Source: Sorghum bicolor
Taxonomy: Eukaryota; Streptophyta; Magnoliopsida; Poales; Poaceae
Assembly: GCF_000003195.3 (NCBI RefSeq)
Contig: NC_012873.2
Location: 68,395,615 to 68,459,614, forward strand
DNA: 64,000 nucleotides
Direction of reading: 5' to 3'
Shown: positions 25,901 to 34,153 of the stretch, piece after piece
Position numbering within the stretch: the stretch's first letter is position 1
Layout: every line of letters starts with the position of its first letter
Program-made: the position numbers and the translations under genes
Notes under the pieces: model-generated
What the model was told of the DNA's origin: nothing
The model's database searches: none
The model's input: the letters and a program-made list of their open reading frames with translations, nothing else

Positions 25901-28900
25901 TACTATTTCCTTGTCTGATAGCTTTCAAGACTTGCAGCCTCTGCGATACGCATTAGCATCTGTTCTGAGATACCTAGCTCCAGAATTTGTTGATGCGAAA
26001 GCTGAGCGGTTTGACAACAGAATACGTAAGAGGCTTTTTGATCTTGTCCTTACCTGGAGTGAGGATTCTGGTAGTTCATGGGGACAGGAAAGCAGCAGCG
26101 ACTATCGTCGTGAAATTGAGCGATATAAAAGTAACCAACATACGAGGTCAAGGGAATCACTTGACAAACTTGCATTTGACAGGGAAATGGCTGAACAGTT
26201 AGAAGCTATTAACTGGGCTTCTATGAATGCTATTGCTTCATTGCTTTATGGGCCTTGTTTTGATGATAATGCAAGAAAGATGTCTGGCCGGGTGATATCA
26301 TGGATTAATAGTTTATTCATGGAACCATCTGCAAGAGCACCTTTTGGGCATTCACCAGTTGATCCGCGAACACCGTCATATTCAAAGCATACTGACGGCG
26401 GACGTTTTGGTGGGAGGGACAAACAGAAAACTAGCCACTTGCGACTCCTCTTAGCAAAAACCGCGCTGAAGAATATTTTGCAGACAAATTTGGACTTGTT
26501 TCCTGCTTGCATAGATCAGGTACATTTAGCTTATATTTTTCTCATGTATATTCTCAATATCTTGGCAGGTAGACTAAATACACATCTGCAATGTCGTTCA
26601 TATCATATGAATCATGTAATAGTCACATCAGCTCTAAGAATTATCCATGCTAAAGTTTTCTTCTCAAAACAATGCATAAATTAATTGTCGATCTTATTGA
26701 CTGCTTTATCCTCCACAAGTTTACACTTGAATGTTTTTTCTTTCTTTTTTTGGCCTCTTGATTTATGGTTTGTTATCTCCTTCAAGAAGTGTTTTTCTTT
26801 TGGGCAAAACATTCTTAGAGATTTGTGTTACTGTTGCAGTATCTCATTTTGATCTGAAAGTAAATGATATGTTGTCACTTCTCATTGGCTTGGGCATTAT
26901 TCTATTTATATGCTCGCTACCAGCTGTTAAATCTCACAGTGCTGATCTTTTGTCAATAATTTGCAGTGCTACTCTCCAGACCCTCAAATAGCAGATGGCT
27001 ATTTCAGTGTTCTGGCTGAAGTCTACATGCGCCAAGAGATTCCAAAATGTGAAATCCAGAGACTTGTGAGCTTGATCCTCTACAAGGTGGTTGATCAGAC
27101 AAAACTAATCCGTGACAGTGCCCTCCAGATGTTGGAGACACTCTCTCTTCGCGAATGGGCTGAAGACGATACTGATGGTGTTGGGCATTACCGGGCTTCT
27201 GTTGTTGGCAACCTCCCGGATTCCTACCAACAATTCCAGTATAAGTTGTCCTCAAAGCTTGCCAAGGACCATCCTGAGCTCAGTGAGCATCTGTGCGAGG
27301 AAATAATGCAGCGTCAGCTTGATGCAGTGGACATTATTGCACAACATCAGGTCCTTACATGCATGGCTCCTTGGATAGAAAATCTCAACTTTGTGAGACT
27401 GAAGGAATCTGGCTGGAGCGAGAGGTTACTGAAAAGTCTTTATTATGTGACATGGAAACATGGCGATCAGTTTCCTGATGAGATTGAGAAACTTTGGAGC
27501 ACTGTGGCAAGCAATACTCGCAACATCATCCCAGTTTTGAACTTCTTGATCACCAGAGGGATTGAGGACTGCGATGCCAATCCATCGGCAGAGATCACTG
27601 GTGCATTTGCTACTTATTTTTCTGTTGCGAAGCGTGTTAGCCTATATCTTGCTCGGATCTGCCCACAACAGACCATTGATCACTTGGTCTGCGAGCTATC
27701 TCAGAGAATGCTCGAGGACAACGAAGAACCAGTCAGACCTGGGAAGGTTGATGTCTCTGCAAATGTCGTATTGGAGTTTTCTCAAGGGCCTACTGCCTCT
27801 CAGGTTGCAACAGTCATTGATAGCCAGCCTCACATGTCCCCCCTTCTTGTTCGTGGTTCGCTTGATGGTGCAGTTAGAAATGTCAGTGGAAACCTGAGCT
27901 GGCGGACATCTGCAGTTACCGGCCGAAGTGTATCTGGCCCACTTAGCCCGTTGGCTCCTGAGGTAAGCATTCCAAACCCAACGGCAGGTCGATCAGGCCA
28001 GCTACTTCCAGCGTTAATGAATATGTCGGGGCCGTTGATGGGTGTTCGAAGCTCTGCTGGTAATCTGAGGAGCCGCCATGTTTCCAGAGATAGTGGTGAC
28101 TACTACTTTGATACCCCAAACTCAACAGATGATTTTTTGCATCAAGGGGGCAGTGGAATTCATGGGATTAATGCCAATGAGCTCCAGTCAGCATTACAAG
28201 GGCATCAACACCTGCTTTCACGTGCTGACATAGCTTTGATTCTACTGGCTGAAATTGCTTATGAAAATGATGAAGACTTTCGTGAAAATTTACCTCTGTT
28301 GTTCCACGTCACATGTGTTTCGATGGATAGCTCAGAAGACATTGTGCTCGAGCATTGCCAAGATTTGCTCGTGAATCTCCTTTACTCGTTGGCTGGCCGT
28401 CATCTTGAACTGTATGAGGTTGAAAGTAGTGAAAGAGAGAATAAGCATCATGTGGTGAGCTTGATCAAATACATTCAGTCTAAAAGGGGCAGCCTGATGT
28501 GGGAGAACGAGGATCCTACCCTTGTCCGGACCGAACTTCCTAGCGCTTCACTCTTATCGGCACTTGTGCAAAGCATGGTTAGTGCTATTTTCTTCCAGGG
28601 GGACCTTCGTGAGACTTGGGGCTCTGAAGCTCTTAAGTGGGCCATGGAGTGCACATCTCGTCATCTGGCTTGTCGGTCGCACCAGATATACCGTGCGTTA
28701 CGTCCCAGTGTTAAAAGTGATAGCTGCGTATTGCTTCTGAGATGCATCCACAGATGCTTGGGGAATCCTGTTCCAGCTGTTCTAGGTTTTGCGATGGAGA
28801 TATTGTTGACTTTACAGGTCATGGTTGAAAACATGGAACCTGAGAAGGTTATACTTTACCCACAGCTCTTTTGGGGCTGTGTTGCACTGATGCATACCGA

Positions 28901-30056
28901 CTTTGTACACATTTACTGCCAGGTGCTTGAGTTGTTCTGTAGGGTAATTGATCGATTGACATTCCGTGACCGAACAACAGAAAATGTGTTACTCTCAAGC
29001 ATGCCACGTGATGAGTTTGACATCAATGGGTATGCAAGTGACCTCCACAGGCTGGAGTCTAGAACTACTTCGGAGAGATTGTTATCTGTGACTGATACCG
29101 GGAAGGTCCCTGCTTTTGAAGGGGTGCAGCCGCTGGTGCTGAAAGGGCTCATGTCCACTGTTAGCCATGGATCTGCAATTGAGGTGCTATCTAGGATCAC
29201 GATACCTACGTGTGACTCTATATTTGGGAGCCCTGAGACAAGGTTACTGATGCACATCACAGGCCTTCTTCCATGGCTTGGTTTGCAGCTCACGAGGGAA
29301 GTACCTTCCCTTGGGTCAGCTTCTCCACTGCAAGAACAGAACCAGAAAGCTTACTATGTGGCATCCAATATTTCAGTATGGTGCCGTGCCAAGTCTCTGG
29401 ATGATTTGGCCGAAGTGTTCAGAGCATATTCCTTTGGGGAAATCATGTCGTTGGAGGATTTGTTTGCACGAGCTTCGCCACCAATCTGTGCAGAGTGGTT
29501 CCCTAAGCACTCATCTTTGGCCTTTGGGCACCTGCTGAGGCTCCTGGAGAGGGGCCCTCTGGATTACCAGCGGGTGATTCTTCTGATGCTTAAATCGCTG
29601 TTGCAGCAAACCCCTGTGGATCCGTCCCAGATACCCCAGGTGTACAATGTCGTGTCGCAGCTGGTGGAGAGCACGTTGTGCTCGGAGGCACTGAACGTGC
29701 TTGAGGCGCTGTTACGGAGCTGCAGCGGTGTGGCTGGCGGGCAAGGCGAGGAGGCTGGATTCGGCGAGAACGGGCATGGGATCGGGGAGAAGGTCCTCCA
29801 GAGCATGCTGCTTCCTCAGTCGTCTTTCAAGGCTAGGAGCGGACCGCTGCAGTATGCTGCAGGGTCAGGGTTCGGGTCCTTGATGGGGCAAGGCGGCGTT
29901 GGCGGCAGCAGCAGCGCCACAGACAGCGGGTTGGTGGCACGGGATGTAGCGCTGCAGAACACCCGGCTGCTGCTTGGGCGAGTTCTTGATACCTGCGCGC
30001 TTGGGCGTAAGAGGGATCACAAGCGGCTGGTGCCCTTTGTGGCAAACATCGGGTAA
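10961..30056 (+). CDS. FURRY/Tao3/MOR2-type cell morphogenesis scaffold protein, 17 exons, 2160 aa
   Basis: Exons: 10961-11056, 13042-13160, 13284-13329, 13525-13597, 13693-13750, 13999-14094, 14222-14345, 14702-14968, 21066-21167, 21335-21692, 21785-21898, 22093-22724, 22991-23184, 24144-24366, 24602-24721, 25749-26519, 26967-30056. The sum, 6483 nt, is in frame; 2160 aa is close to the plant family length. It starts [15 protein letters not shown]. Recognised family segments include [76 protein letters not shown] and [20 protein letters not shown]. In animals and yeast the family scaffolds NDR/LATS-type kinases in polarised growth; the plant role is less certain. Intron 13 begins with GC, intron 15 ends in a CAGCAG tandem acceptor, and intron 8 holds an antisense copia element. 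The last exon is 3.1 kb. Confidence 0.95.
11888..12114. mobile_element. MITE in FURRY-like intron 1 (GGCCTTGTTTGGAT ends)
   Basis: Left end GGCCTTGTTTGGATG and right end ATCCAAACAGGGCC form an imperfect TIR. The interior is rich in CCAAAAC/GTTTTGG-type motifs. The flanks read TTA and TTT, so the duplication is imperfect. Confidence 0.65.
12155..12446. mobile_element. Tourist-like MITE in FURRY-like intron 1 (GGGGTGTTTAGTTCC ends)
   Basis: Ends GGGGGTGTTTAGTTCC and GGAACTAAACACCCC pair as a TIR; TAA flanks both sides (12152-12154, 12447-12449). The interior contains many CCAAAATTTTTGG-like internal repeats. Confidence 0.8.
15358..15553. mobile_element. Short MITE in FURRY-like intron 8
   Basis: Left end GGGCCCATTTGGCACAGCTC and right end CAGCTCTGCCAAGCAGGGCC form an imperfect TIR, with ATA at both borders. 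It lies 160 bp from the copia element. Confidence 0.6.
15713..15717. other. Target-site duplication ACAAG, left of copia element
   Basis: ACAAG directly precedes the left LTR and is repeated at 20991-20995 directly after the right LTR: a perfect 5-bp duplication as made by Ty1/copia integrase. Confidence 0.9.
15718..15954 (-). repeat. 3' LTR of copia element (left on plus strand)
   Basis: 237 bp beginning TG and ending CA, identical by eye to the copy at 20754-20990. In element orientation it starts TGTAGAAGTTAAG and ends CTCCAACA. Confidence 0.95.
15955..15967 (-). other. Polypurine tract of copia element
   Basis: In element orientation the bases before the 3' LTR read TTAGGGGGAGAAC, a purine run immediately adjacent to the LTR that would prime plus-strand DNA synthesis. 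Confidence 0.8.
15964..20679 (-). CDS. Copia gag-pol polyprotein, 1571 aa
   Basis: One open frame from an ATG at 20679 to a stop at 15964 covers all expected copia functions in the copia order. Residues 120-300 are the gag region. A CCHC zinc knuckle (C373, C376, H381, C386) sits in a Gly/Arg-rich stretch. The aspartic protease has [11 protein letters not shown] (D501). The integrase zinc site uses H632, H637, C665 and C668, and its D696-D759-E795 triad has 35-residue D-E spacing. Reverse transcriptase lies at about 1085-1330 with YVDDL at 1250-1254. A C-terminal RNase H has [10 protein letters not shown]. No stop or frameshift is seen, so the copy may be autonomous. The N-terminal 60 residues are unusually Ala/Glu-rich. 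Activity is not shown by sequence alone. Confidence 0.97.
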   Translation of the reverse strand: MASTSSERRRKTAKDVSNAEDSSGRAARLKAAEEAAAQAVQAARQAAAAAEEAARTARVLREEIAAEVEGLEYEEEEEEVKSPRRRSPSPPSRRRGRGGRRWESPVYDRVVYRDSGSGTNWPMLSKTNYHEWSQEMKLRMQARDLWDAVEGERVSFRDDRRAMEAIVAAVPKEMGIPLIDKRTAKEAWDAIAAARIGVDRVRRATLQRLRRDWENISVKPGESVEDFAFRLSTLHRQLVLHGDQDIDERRVVEKYLRTVPSKYAQIVVAIEQFLDLDKLTLEEATGSLKAVDDREEQAPTEPITVGGKLMYTEEQWRARWKKEKKGGGDDSAGSSSKNQRGGSQGGGGGRGRGGWRGKGRGSGCDGGRCGDTCHNCGQEGHWARDCPHPRRDRDGDRDGGGDRGGGRGRGRRGGGRGGNQGQHAGGRGGAGGGDGGHNGRVQYAECEDNGALFLAHGLVDLDECAPAYTYAAQEVNLEEPKARAFLGANGDEEKADVWYLDSGATHHMTGRRELFSDLNTDVRGTVRFGDESKVDIKGIGSIAFKGRTGEHRVLQGVYYIPALKNSIISLGQLDETGSKVEIYHGVLRIWEHTGRLIAKVKRGANRLYTLQLQAAQPLCLAARRGDVAWQWHERMGHLNFDALRRLGKEEMARGVPVIDHVEQVCDTCVTTKMRRRPFPATTQYRAKQPLELVHGDLCGPVTPATPGGNRYFLLLVDDASRFMWAALIPSKDAAAEAIKRIKLSAEAESGQKIRVLRTDNGGEFTVADFATYCAEQGIKRHFSAPHSPQQNGVVERRNQSVVAMARALLKQRGLPARFWGEAVMTAVHILNRSPTRALKGITPYEAWHGRSPTLGHMKVFGCVAYTRKLSQLRKLDDRGEAGVFIGYAEGAKAYRVFEPVSGRVRISRDVVFDEGHGWDWSSPESGSSVVNSSEFTVEYVWSEELSEPASPSSHLLPDSPRTPAPNSPIGIEGAEGSASTHPQANSAPAALEVSPPPPSPQIEHATPLEDDDDRLDAYHEDEPLRYRTVSNIIGQQPTPPPATRLFAELHLTHSGEPTSHTEAKRDPAWCEAMKEELRSVERNKTWELVKPPAGHRPITLKWVFKLKKDEHGNVIKHKARLVARGFVQQEGVDFDDVFAPVARMESVRVLLALAAQEGWSVHQMDVKSAFLNGDLNEEVYVYQPPGFAVAGQEDKVYRLRKALYGLRQAPRAWNAKLDSTLKKKGFRQSNHEAAIYRRGSGNHLLLVGVYVDDLIITGAKEQDVESFKAEMKAIFEMSDLGLLSFYLGIEVQQSIDGITLRQTHYAKRILELGGMVNCNPAATPMEERLRLSKKSTAKEVDPTQYRQLVGSLRYLVHTRPDLAFAVGFVSRFLERPTIEHQQAVKRILRYVAGSLEYGLHFTKASSEARFIGYCDSDLAGDIDSSKSTTGCLFFLGNNLVSWQSIKQRVVALSSCEAEYVAMTTAATQALWLSRLLAELLGKKVEVVELRVDNKSAIALAKNPVFHDRSKHIRIKQHFIRDCVEEGSIKTKFVATNDQLADILTKALGKVKFEDMRSKIGIMKIKDGGSRS
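20737..20751 (-). other. Primer binding site of copia element
   Basis: Directly inside the 5' LTR the element reads TGGTACCAGAGCC, close to the plant initiator-Met tRNA complement used by most copia elements. Confidence 0.75.
20754..20990 (-). repeat. 5' LTR of copia element (right on plus strand)
   Basis: 237 bp, identical by eye to the left copy, followed directly by the ACAAG target duplication at 20991-20995. Confidence 0.95.
23185..24143 (+). other. GC-AG intron 13 of FURRY-like gene
   Basis: The donor reads CAAG|GCATGA and the acceptor CACAG|ATTAG. Joining gives [12 protein letters not shown], which continues the family alignment. No GT donor nearby keeps the frame. The intron contains the MITE at 23516-23888. 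Confidence 0.8.
23516..23888. mobile_element. Mutator-like MITE in FURRY-like intron 13
   Basis: Ends GGGAAAATATTCAGTGCAAA and TTTGCACTGAACATTTTCCC pair over about 27 bp with two mismatches. The 9-bp flanks GATCTGTTG (23507-23515) and GATTTGTTG (23889-23897) differ at one base, as expected for an old Mutator-type duplication. The interior also folds back on itself (CCACAAAATTTGAGATTC pairs with GAATCTCAAATTTTGTGG). Confidence 0.75.
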
Positions 30057-32339
30057 GACAAGACCATATAGGGGCAAAATTTTGACTGTGGGCTATAGAG
30101 CAGAGCAGCGCGGTTGCGTAAGTAAGGCTGCAGTTCAGTGTACAGTAATGGGAAGTATTTATTAATTAATTAATTAATTATAAATTGTTTTGTTTTGTTG
30201 AGGGGCAGTGTGTGTATGTATGTAGTAATTGAAAACCAATTATGGACATGGGTCGGTTGTGATGTGATTGTGGAAAGGAGCAGAAATTGTGGAAACAACA
30301 GGGTCAGGGTCGGGGTCAGTGTAGTGTGGGGTGGGGATGGATGGATTGGAGTTTCTTGCTTCCGTCCGTCCTGGGTCCGGGCACCTTATCCATCTTGTCT
30401 TGTTATTATAAAGTAATAATAGCAGTCCGATTCCGGTGACCGGCGGTGGGCGTCTGGATCTCTCGCATCGCATCCTGACGTGGAAGTCACCGTGATGAGT
30501 TTGTGACAAATTAAGTCACTGTGACTTTAATCCGGTGACAGGGCTATTCCAAAGTGTAACTGAATCTGATTGTTTGTTTCATTCACGATGGCTCCTGTAT
30601 GGTATGGTATGCTATGCTATGCTCGTGCTATTGGTATGGATGCGAGTAATCATTGATTTATGACGTACGAATTGCGAGGACCTTTAATTAATAAATAAAC
30701 AGAAAGTCATCTTTTCTTGCGATGGCGGCGTGTATCTATATCTATATCTATACCTAATATTTAAAGATGAAAATTTCAGTCTGCCGGTCGTTTTATCCGT
30801 CTATCCGTCATGTACATATATACCGGTCGGTCGTTCTGTCAGCCACAAGAAGCCCGAGAGTCTATCAACAAAAAAAAGCCTGGTGCCGATCTTCTTCTGT
30901 TTTGTCTCGGCTTTGGACCCTTGGCTCTCCTTCCTGTCGACCAGATGGACCGAACTGTCCTGGTGCTCGGCTACATCCTACCTATATGGGCTGAGCCATT
31001 AATTGGACATTAGGCCGGCTGATCACGAACGAGGCCTCGTTGGCGGCTGCGTTCTCCATTGTTCATTACATATAGGTATGTATCATCTCATAATTCTCTG
31101 ATTCTTCTAAAATAACTCCAAATTCTCTGATCATACATCTTTACATAATATTTAATCATAAAAATTTCAGTTTGTTCATTTTTTCTATCCGCCCATAAAT
31201 AACAAATTAGGAAAAAAAACTACACAACACTTGACAAACCAAACCTTGTTGGCCTTGCAACTGCGCCATGCGTTTTTCTATAATGTATATTTTATTTATT
31301 TCTCTAGAGGCAGCTCTTCCTTAGCAACCTCCTCCAGTAATAGTTCATTCACGGTGTTTACAACCTACGCAGCGCCGTCGCCGGCGACATTAGGTACGGC
31401 GACCGTCGAAGCGCGAGAGCAAGAACTCCAAGCCTTTGCTCATTTCTGACGTGCTGCTGCCCTCGACTTGGTCCCTGTTTGTCCTTAACATCGCCTGGCC
31501 CGAGGAGGCGGGGAGAATCTAGCCAGGTCGAAGCGGCCCTCGACTTTGTCCCTGTTTGTCCTTAACATCGCCTGGCCCGAGGAGGCGGGGAGAATCTAGC
31601 CAGGTCGAGCTCCGGGAGCTCGTCGATGGAGGATGCGGTTGGTCCTTGCCCCCTCACGGCTCTGCCATGTGCTCTCTGCCACCACCTCCATATACGCGAA
31701 GAACGACGTGAATCGAGAATAAGAACAAAAGCTTTTCTTTTTTTAATCTACCTAGATATAAATACTAGAAAATCAAGAACATAAATTAAAACCTTTCTTT
31801 TCTTTTTTAATCCTCAACAAAAATTGTAAGGGTTTGCGTAGGGCCAACGGCGGGTGCGTCATGTTGGAGTGGTAGACAGGAGCCCTATGGTTAGAGTAGA
31901 ACGTCGTGAGAGGTTGGTGAGACAGTGATTCTGTGTGAGGTGCCGACTGTGGGTGCTAGAAGACCAATGGAGAGGACGGCAACTGAGGGGTGCATGAGGC
32001 AGTGGACGTAAGCGAGAGCAGGATTAAAGGTAGTGCCGGTAAGTAGGAAGAAAGATCATGCAATTTTTAACCATACGACCCTTCTCCCGTGGCAACGCAC
32101 GGACATATTTTCTAGTGTGAAACTAAGATAAGAAAACATATACTATACGTGAGTATGTGGTTGGACTGGGGCGTAGCAAAATTGGGCGAGCAACCTCACA
32201 AGAGACGCTGCTGTGCGCGTGTGTGTAGGTGCAGCGGGCCATAATGGTGTGCACATGGAATGTTTCATCTCTTGTCATTCTGGCGTTTGGAATCTGTGCA
32301 CAGTTTCTACCACGAGTAGGAGAGGAGAGCAGCGCACTT
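30057..32339. other. FURRY-like 3' UTR and spacer, no further gene recognised
   Basis: The first 300-400 bp are probably the 3' UTR, with a TTAA-rich repeat at about 30157-30180. The rest shows short low-complexity tracts, a 77-bp tandem duplication (31461-31607) and no convincing reading frame. Confidence 0.45.
31461..31607. repeat. Two tandem copies of a 77-bp unit
   Basis: The block starting CCTCGACTTGGTCCCTGTTT at 31461 is repeated from 31538 with one visible substitution. It is noncoding in all frames as far as I can see. Confidence 0.85.
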
Positions 32340-32342
32340 TAA

Positions 32343-32818
32343 GCCTTGTTTACATCCGAATTTTTTTTTATATTTTCATACCGTAGTATTTTTGTTCATT
32401 ATCTAATTATAGAGCAATTAGGTTTAAAAGATTTGTCTTACGATTTACAAATAAACTGTATAATTATTTTTTGTTTTCATCTATATTTAATACTCTATGC
32501 ATATGTCGAAAGATTCAATGTGACGGGGAATCTTGGAAAGTTTTTGGTTTTTGGGATGAACTAAGGTCTTGTTTAGTTCACCCCAAAAAGCAAAAAGTTT
32601 TCAAGATTTTCCGTCACATCGAATCTTGCGGCACATGCATGAAATATTAAATATAGACGAAAACAAAAACTAATTATACAGTTTAGCTGGAAATTGCAAG
32701 ACGAATCTTTTGATCCTAGTTAGTCTATAATTGGATAATATTTATCACAAACAAACGAAAGTGCTACAGTACCGAAATCCGAAATCTTTTCGGAACTAAA
32801 CAAGGCCTAAACAAGGCC
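32343..32818. mobile_element. Tourist-like MITE carrying a nested sister copy in its terminal repeat
   Basis: The outer copy starts GCCTTGTTTACATCC. Its right end is interrupted as GAAC-TAA, then a complete sister copy at 32565-32807, then TAA-ACAAGGCC. Removing the insert and one TAA restores GAACTAAACAAGGCC. The inner copy has its own full ends (GGTCTTGTTTAGTTC / GAACTAAACAAGGCC). Confidence 0.85.
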
Positions 32819-32831
32819 CAACAAATTGTAA

Positions 32832-33305
32832 GGCCTTGTTTAGACTCAATTTTTTTTGGATTTTAACACTGTAGTATTTTCGTTTTTATTTGACAAACAT
32901 GGAGTAATTAGGCTTAAAAGATTCGTCTCGCGATTTATGGGCAAACTATACAATCAATTTTTGTTTTCATCTATGGCCTTGTTTAGATGTGAATTTTTTT
33001 TTAGATTTCGCTACTATAGCACTTTCGTTTGTTTGTGGCAAATATTGTCCAATCATAGACAAACTAGAGTCAAAAGATTCGCATCGTGATTTACAGACAA
33101 ACCGTGTAATTAGTTTTTGTTTTCGTCTATATTTAATGCTTCATGCATGTACCGCAAGATTCGATGTGATAGAGAATCTTGAAAACTTTTTAGTTTTTAG
33201 GGTGAACTAAACAAGGCTATATTTAATGCTCTATGCATGTGCCGTAAGATTCGATGCAACAAAATCTTGAAAAGTTTTTTTGGTTTTTTGGGTGAACAAG
33301 TATAC
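32832..33305. mobile_element. Tourist-like MITE with nested copy at 32975-33217
   Basis: The outer copy starts GGCCTTGTTTAGACTC after TAA. It is split inside its CATCTATATTTAATG block by a complete sister copy (32975-33217) flanked by TAT on both sides (32972-32974, 33218-33220). The outer right terminus is lost after GGGTGAACAAG. Confidence 0.85.
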
Positions 33306-33311
33306 TACACA

Positions 33312-33690
33312 GGCCTTGTTTAGTTCCCAAATTTTTTTGATTTGGAACATTGTAGCACTCTATGTTACACGGATACTCCAAGGGGGGGTGACGTATTTGT
33401 ATCCGATACTCATCGGATACGCGGATACGGATACTCGGAGACATCATTTTAGTGGATTTTCTTTTGAGAAAGTGTGTATCATATCAGATACTCGTACTCG
33501 TGTAACATAGGTAGCACTTTTGTTTTTATTTGGCAATTATTGTCCAATTATGGACTAACTAGGCTCAAAAAATTCATCTCGTGATTTATAAAAAAACTGT
33601 ACACTTAGTTTTTATTCTTATTTATATTTAATGCTTCATACATATGGCGTAAAGTTTGATATAACGGGAACCTTAAAAAAATTTAGCTAC
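33312..33690. mobile_element. Tourist-like MITE interrupted by a hAT-like MITE
   Basis: Starts GGCCTTGTTTAGTTCCC and carries the family interior; its right terminus is degraded near 33690. A different element is inserted at 33360-33510. Confidence 0.8.
33360..33510. mobile_element. Nested 151-bp hAT-like MITE with 8-bp target duplication
   Basis: Ends CTATGTTACACG and CGTGTAACATAG are a perfect 12-bp TIR. GTAGCACT (8 bp) is duplicated exactly at 33352-33359 and 33511-33518, the hAT signature. The interior holds several GGATAC/GATACTC repeats. Confidence 0.88.
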
Positions 33691-34153
33691 TGGCAGTACC
33701 AGATCTACTACTCCTTACTGTAATACACAAGACGACACGACACTTGTTGAGCTGCAGAGGCAGCAGAGCAGAGACGAGCAACTGGCTTGGCTAGGAGTAA
33801 TCGTACTGTACTAGTCTGTAGGCCAGTAGCAGTAGGGGGTGCAGCCTGGTCGTCCTCGTCTTCCCTGGCCTCCCTCCCTCCCACAGTCCCACTTGAGCTG
33901 GAAGCTGTTGCTGTTGAGCAATCGAGCAGAGCAGCAGCAGCTGATCCTCTCCTCTCCTCTCCTCTCCTCTGAGCTGCTGCTGCTGAGCTGAGCTGAGAGC
34001 TCGCAACCACAACCACAACCACAACCAGATCCGATCGCCAAATACTCACTCGGCGGGGGCCTGCTCTGCTCCTCCTCTACACTTGAGACTAATAAATCTT
34101 GCCGCCGCCGCCGCCGCCGCCGTTGCCGTGCAGCTCCAACCCTGGCTTCACCT
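33691..34153 (+). promoter_or_regulatory. Promoter and 5' leader of CCCH gene
   Basis: CT-rich leader with a pentamer tract (CTCTC units near 33946-33971), GCTGCTGCT and ACAACC runs, ending in a GCC repeat before the ATG at 34154. No TATA box could be fixed. Confidence 0.45.

Noticed and set aside
30730..31449. Several 70-90-codon frames in the FURRY-CCCH spacer
   Set aside because: They overlap one another in different frames, contain no domain and no splice partners, and the region carries a noncoding duplication.
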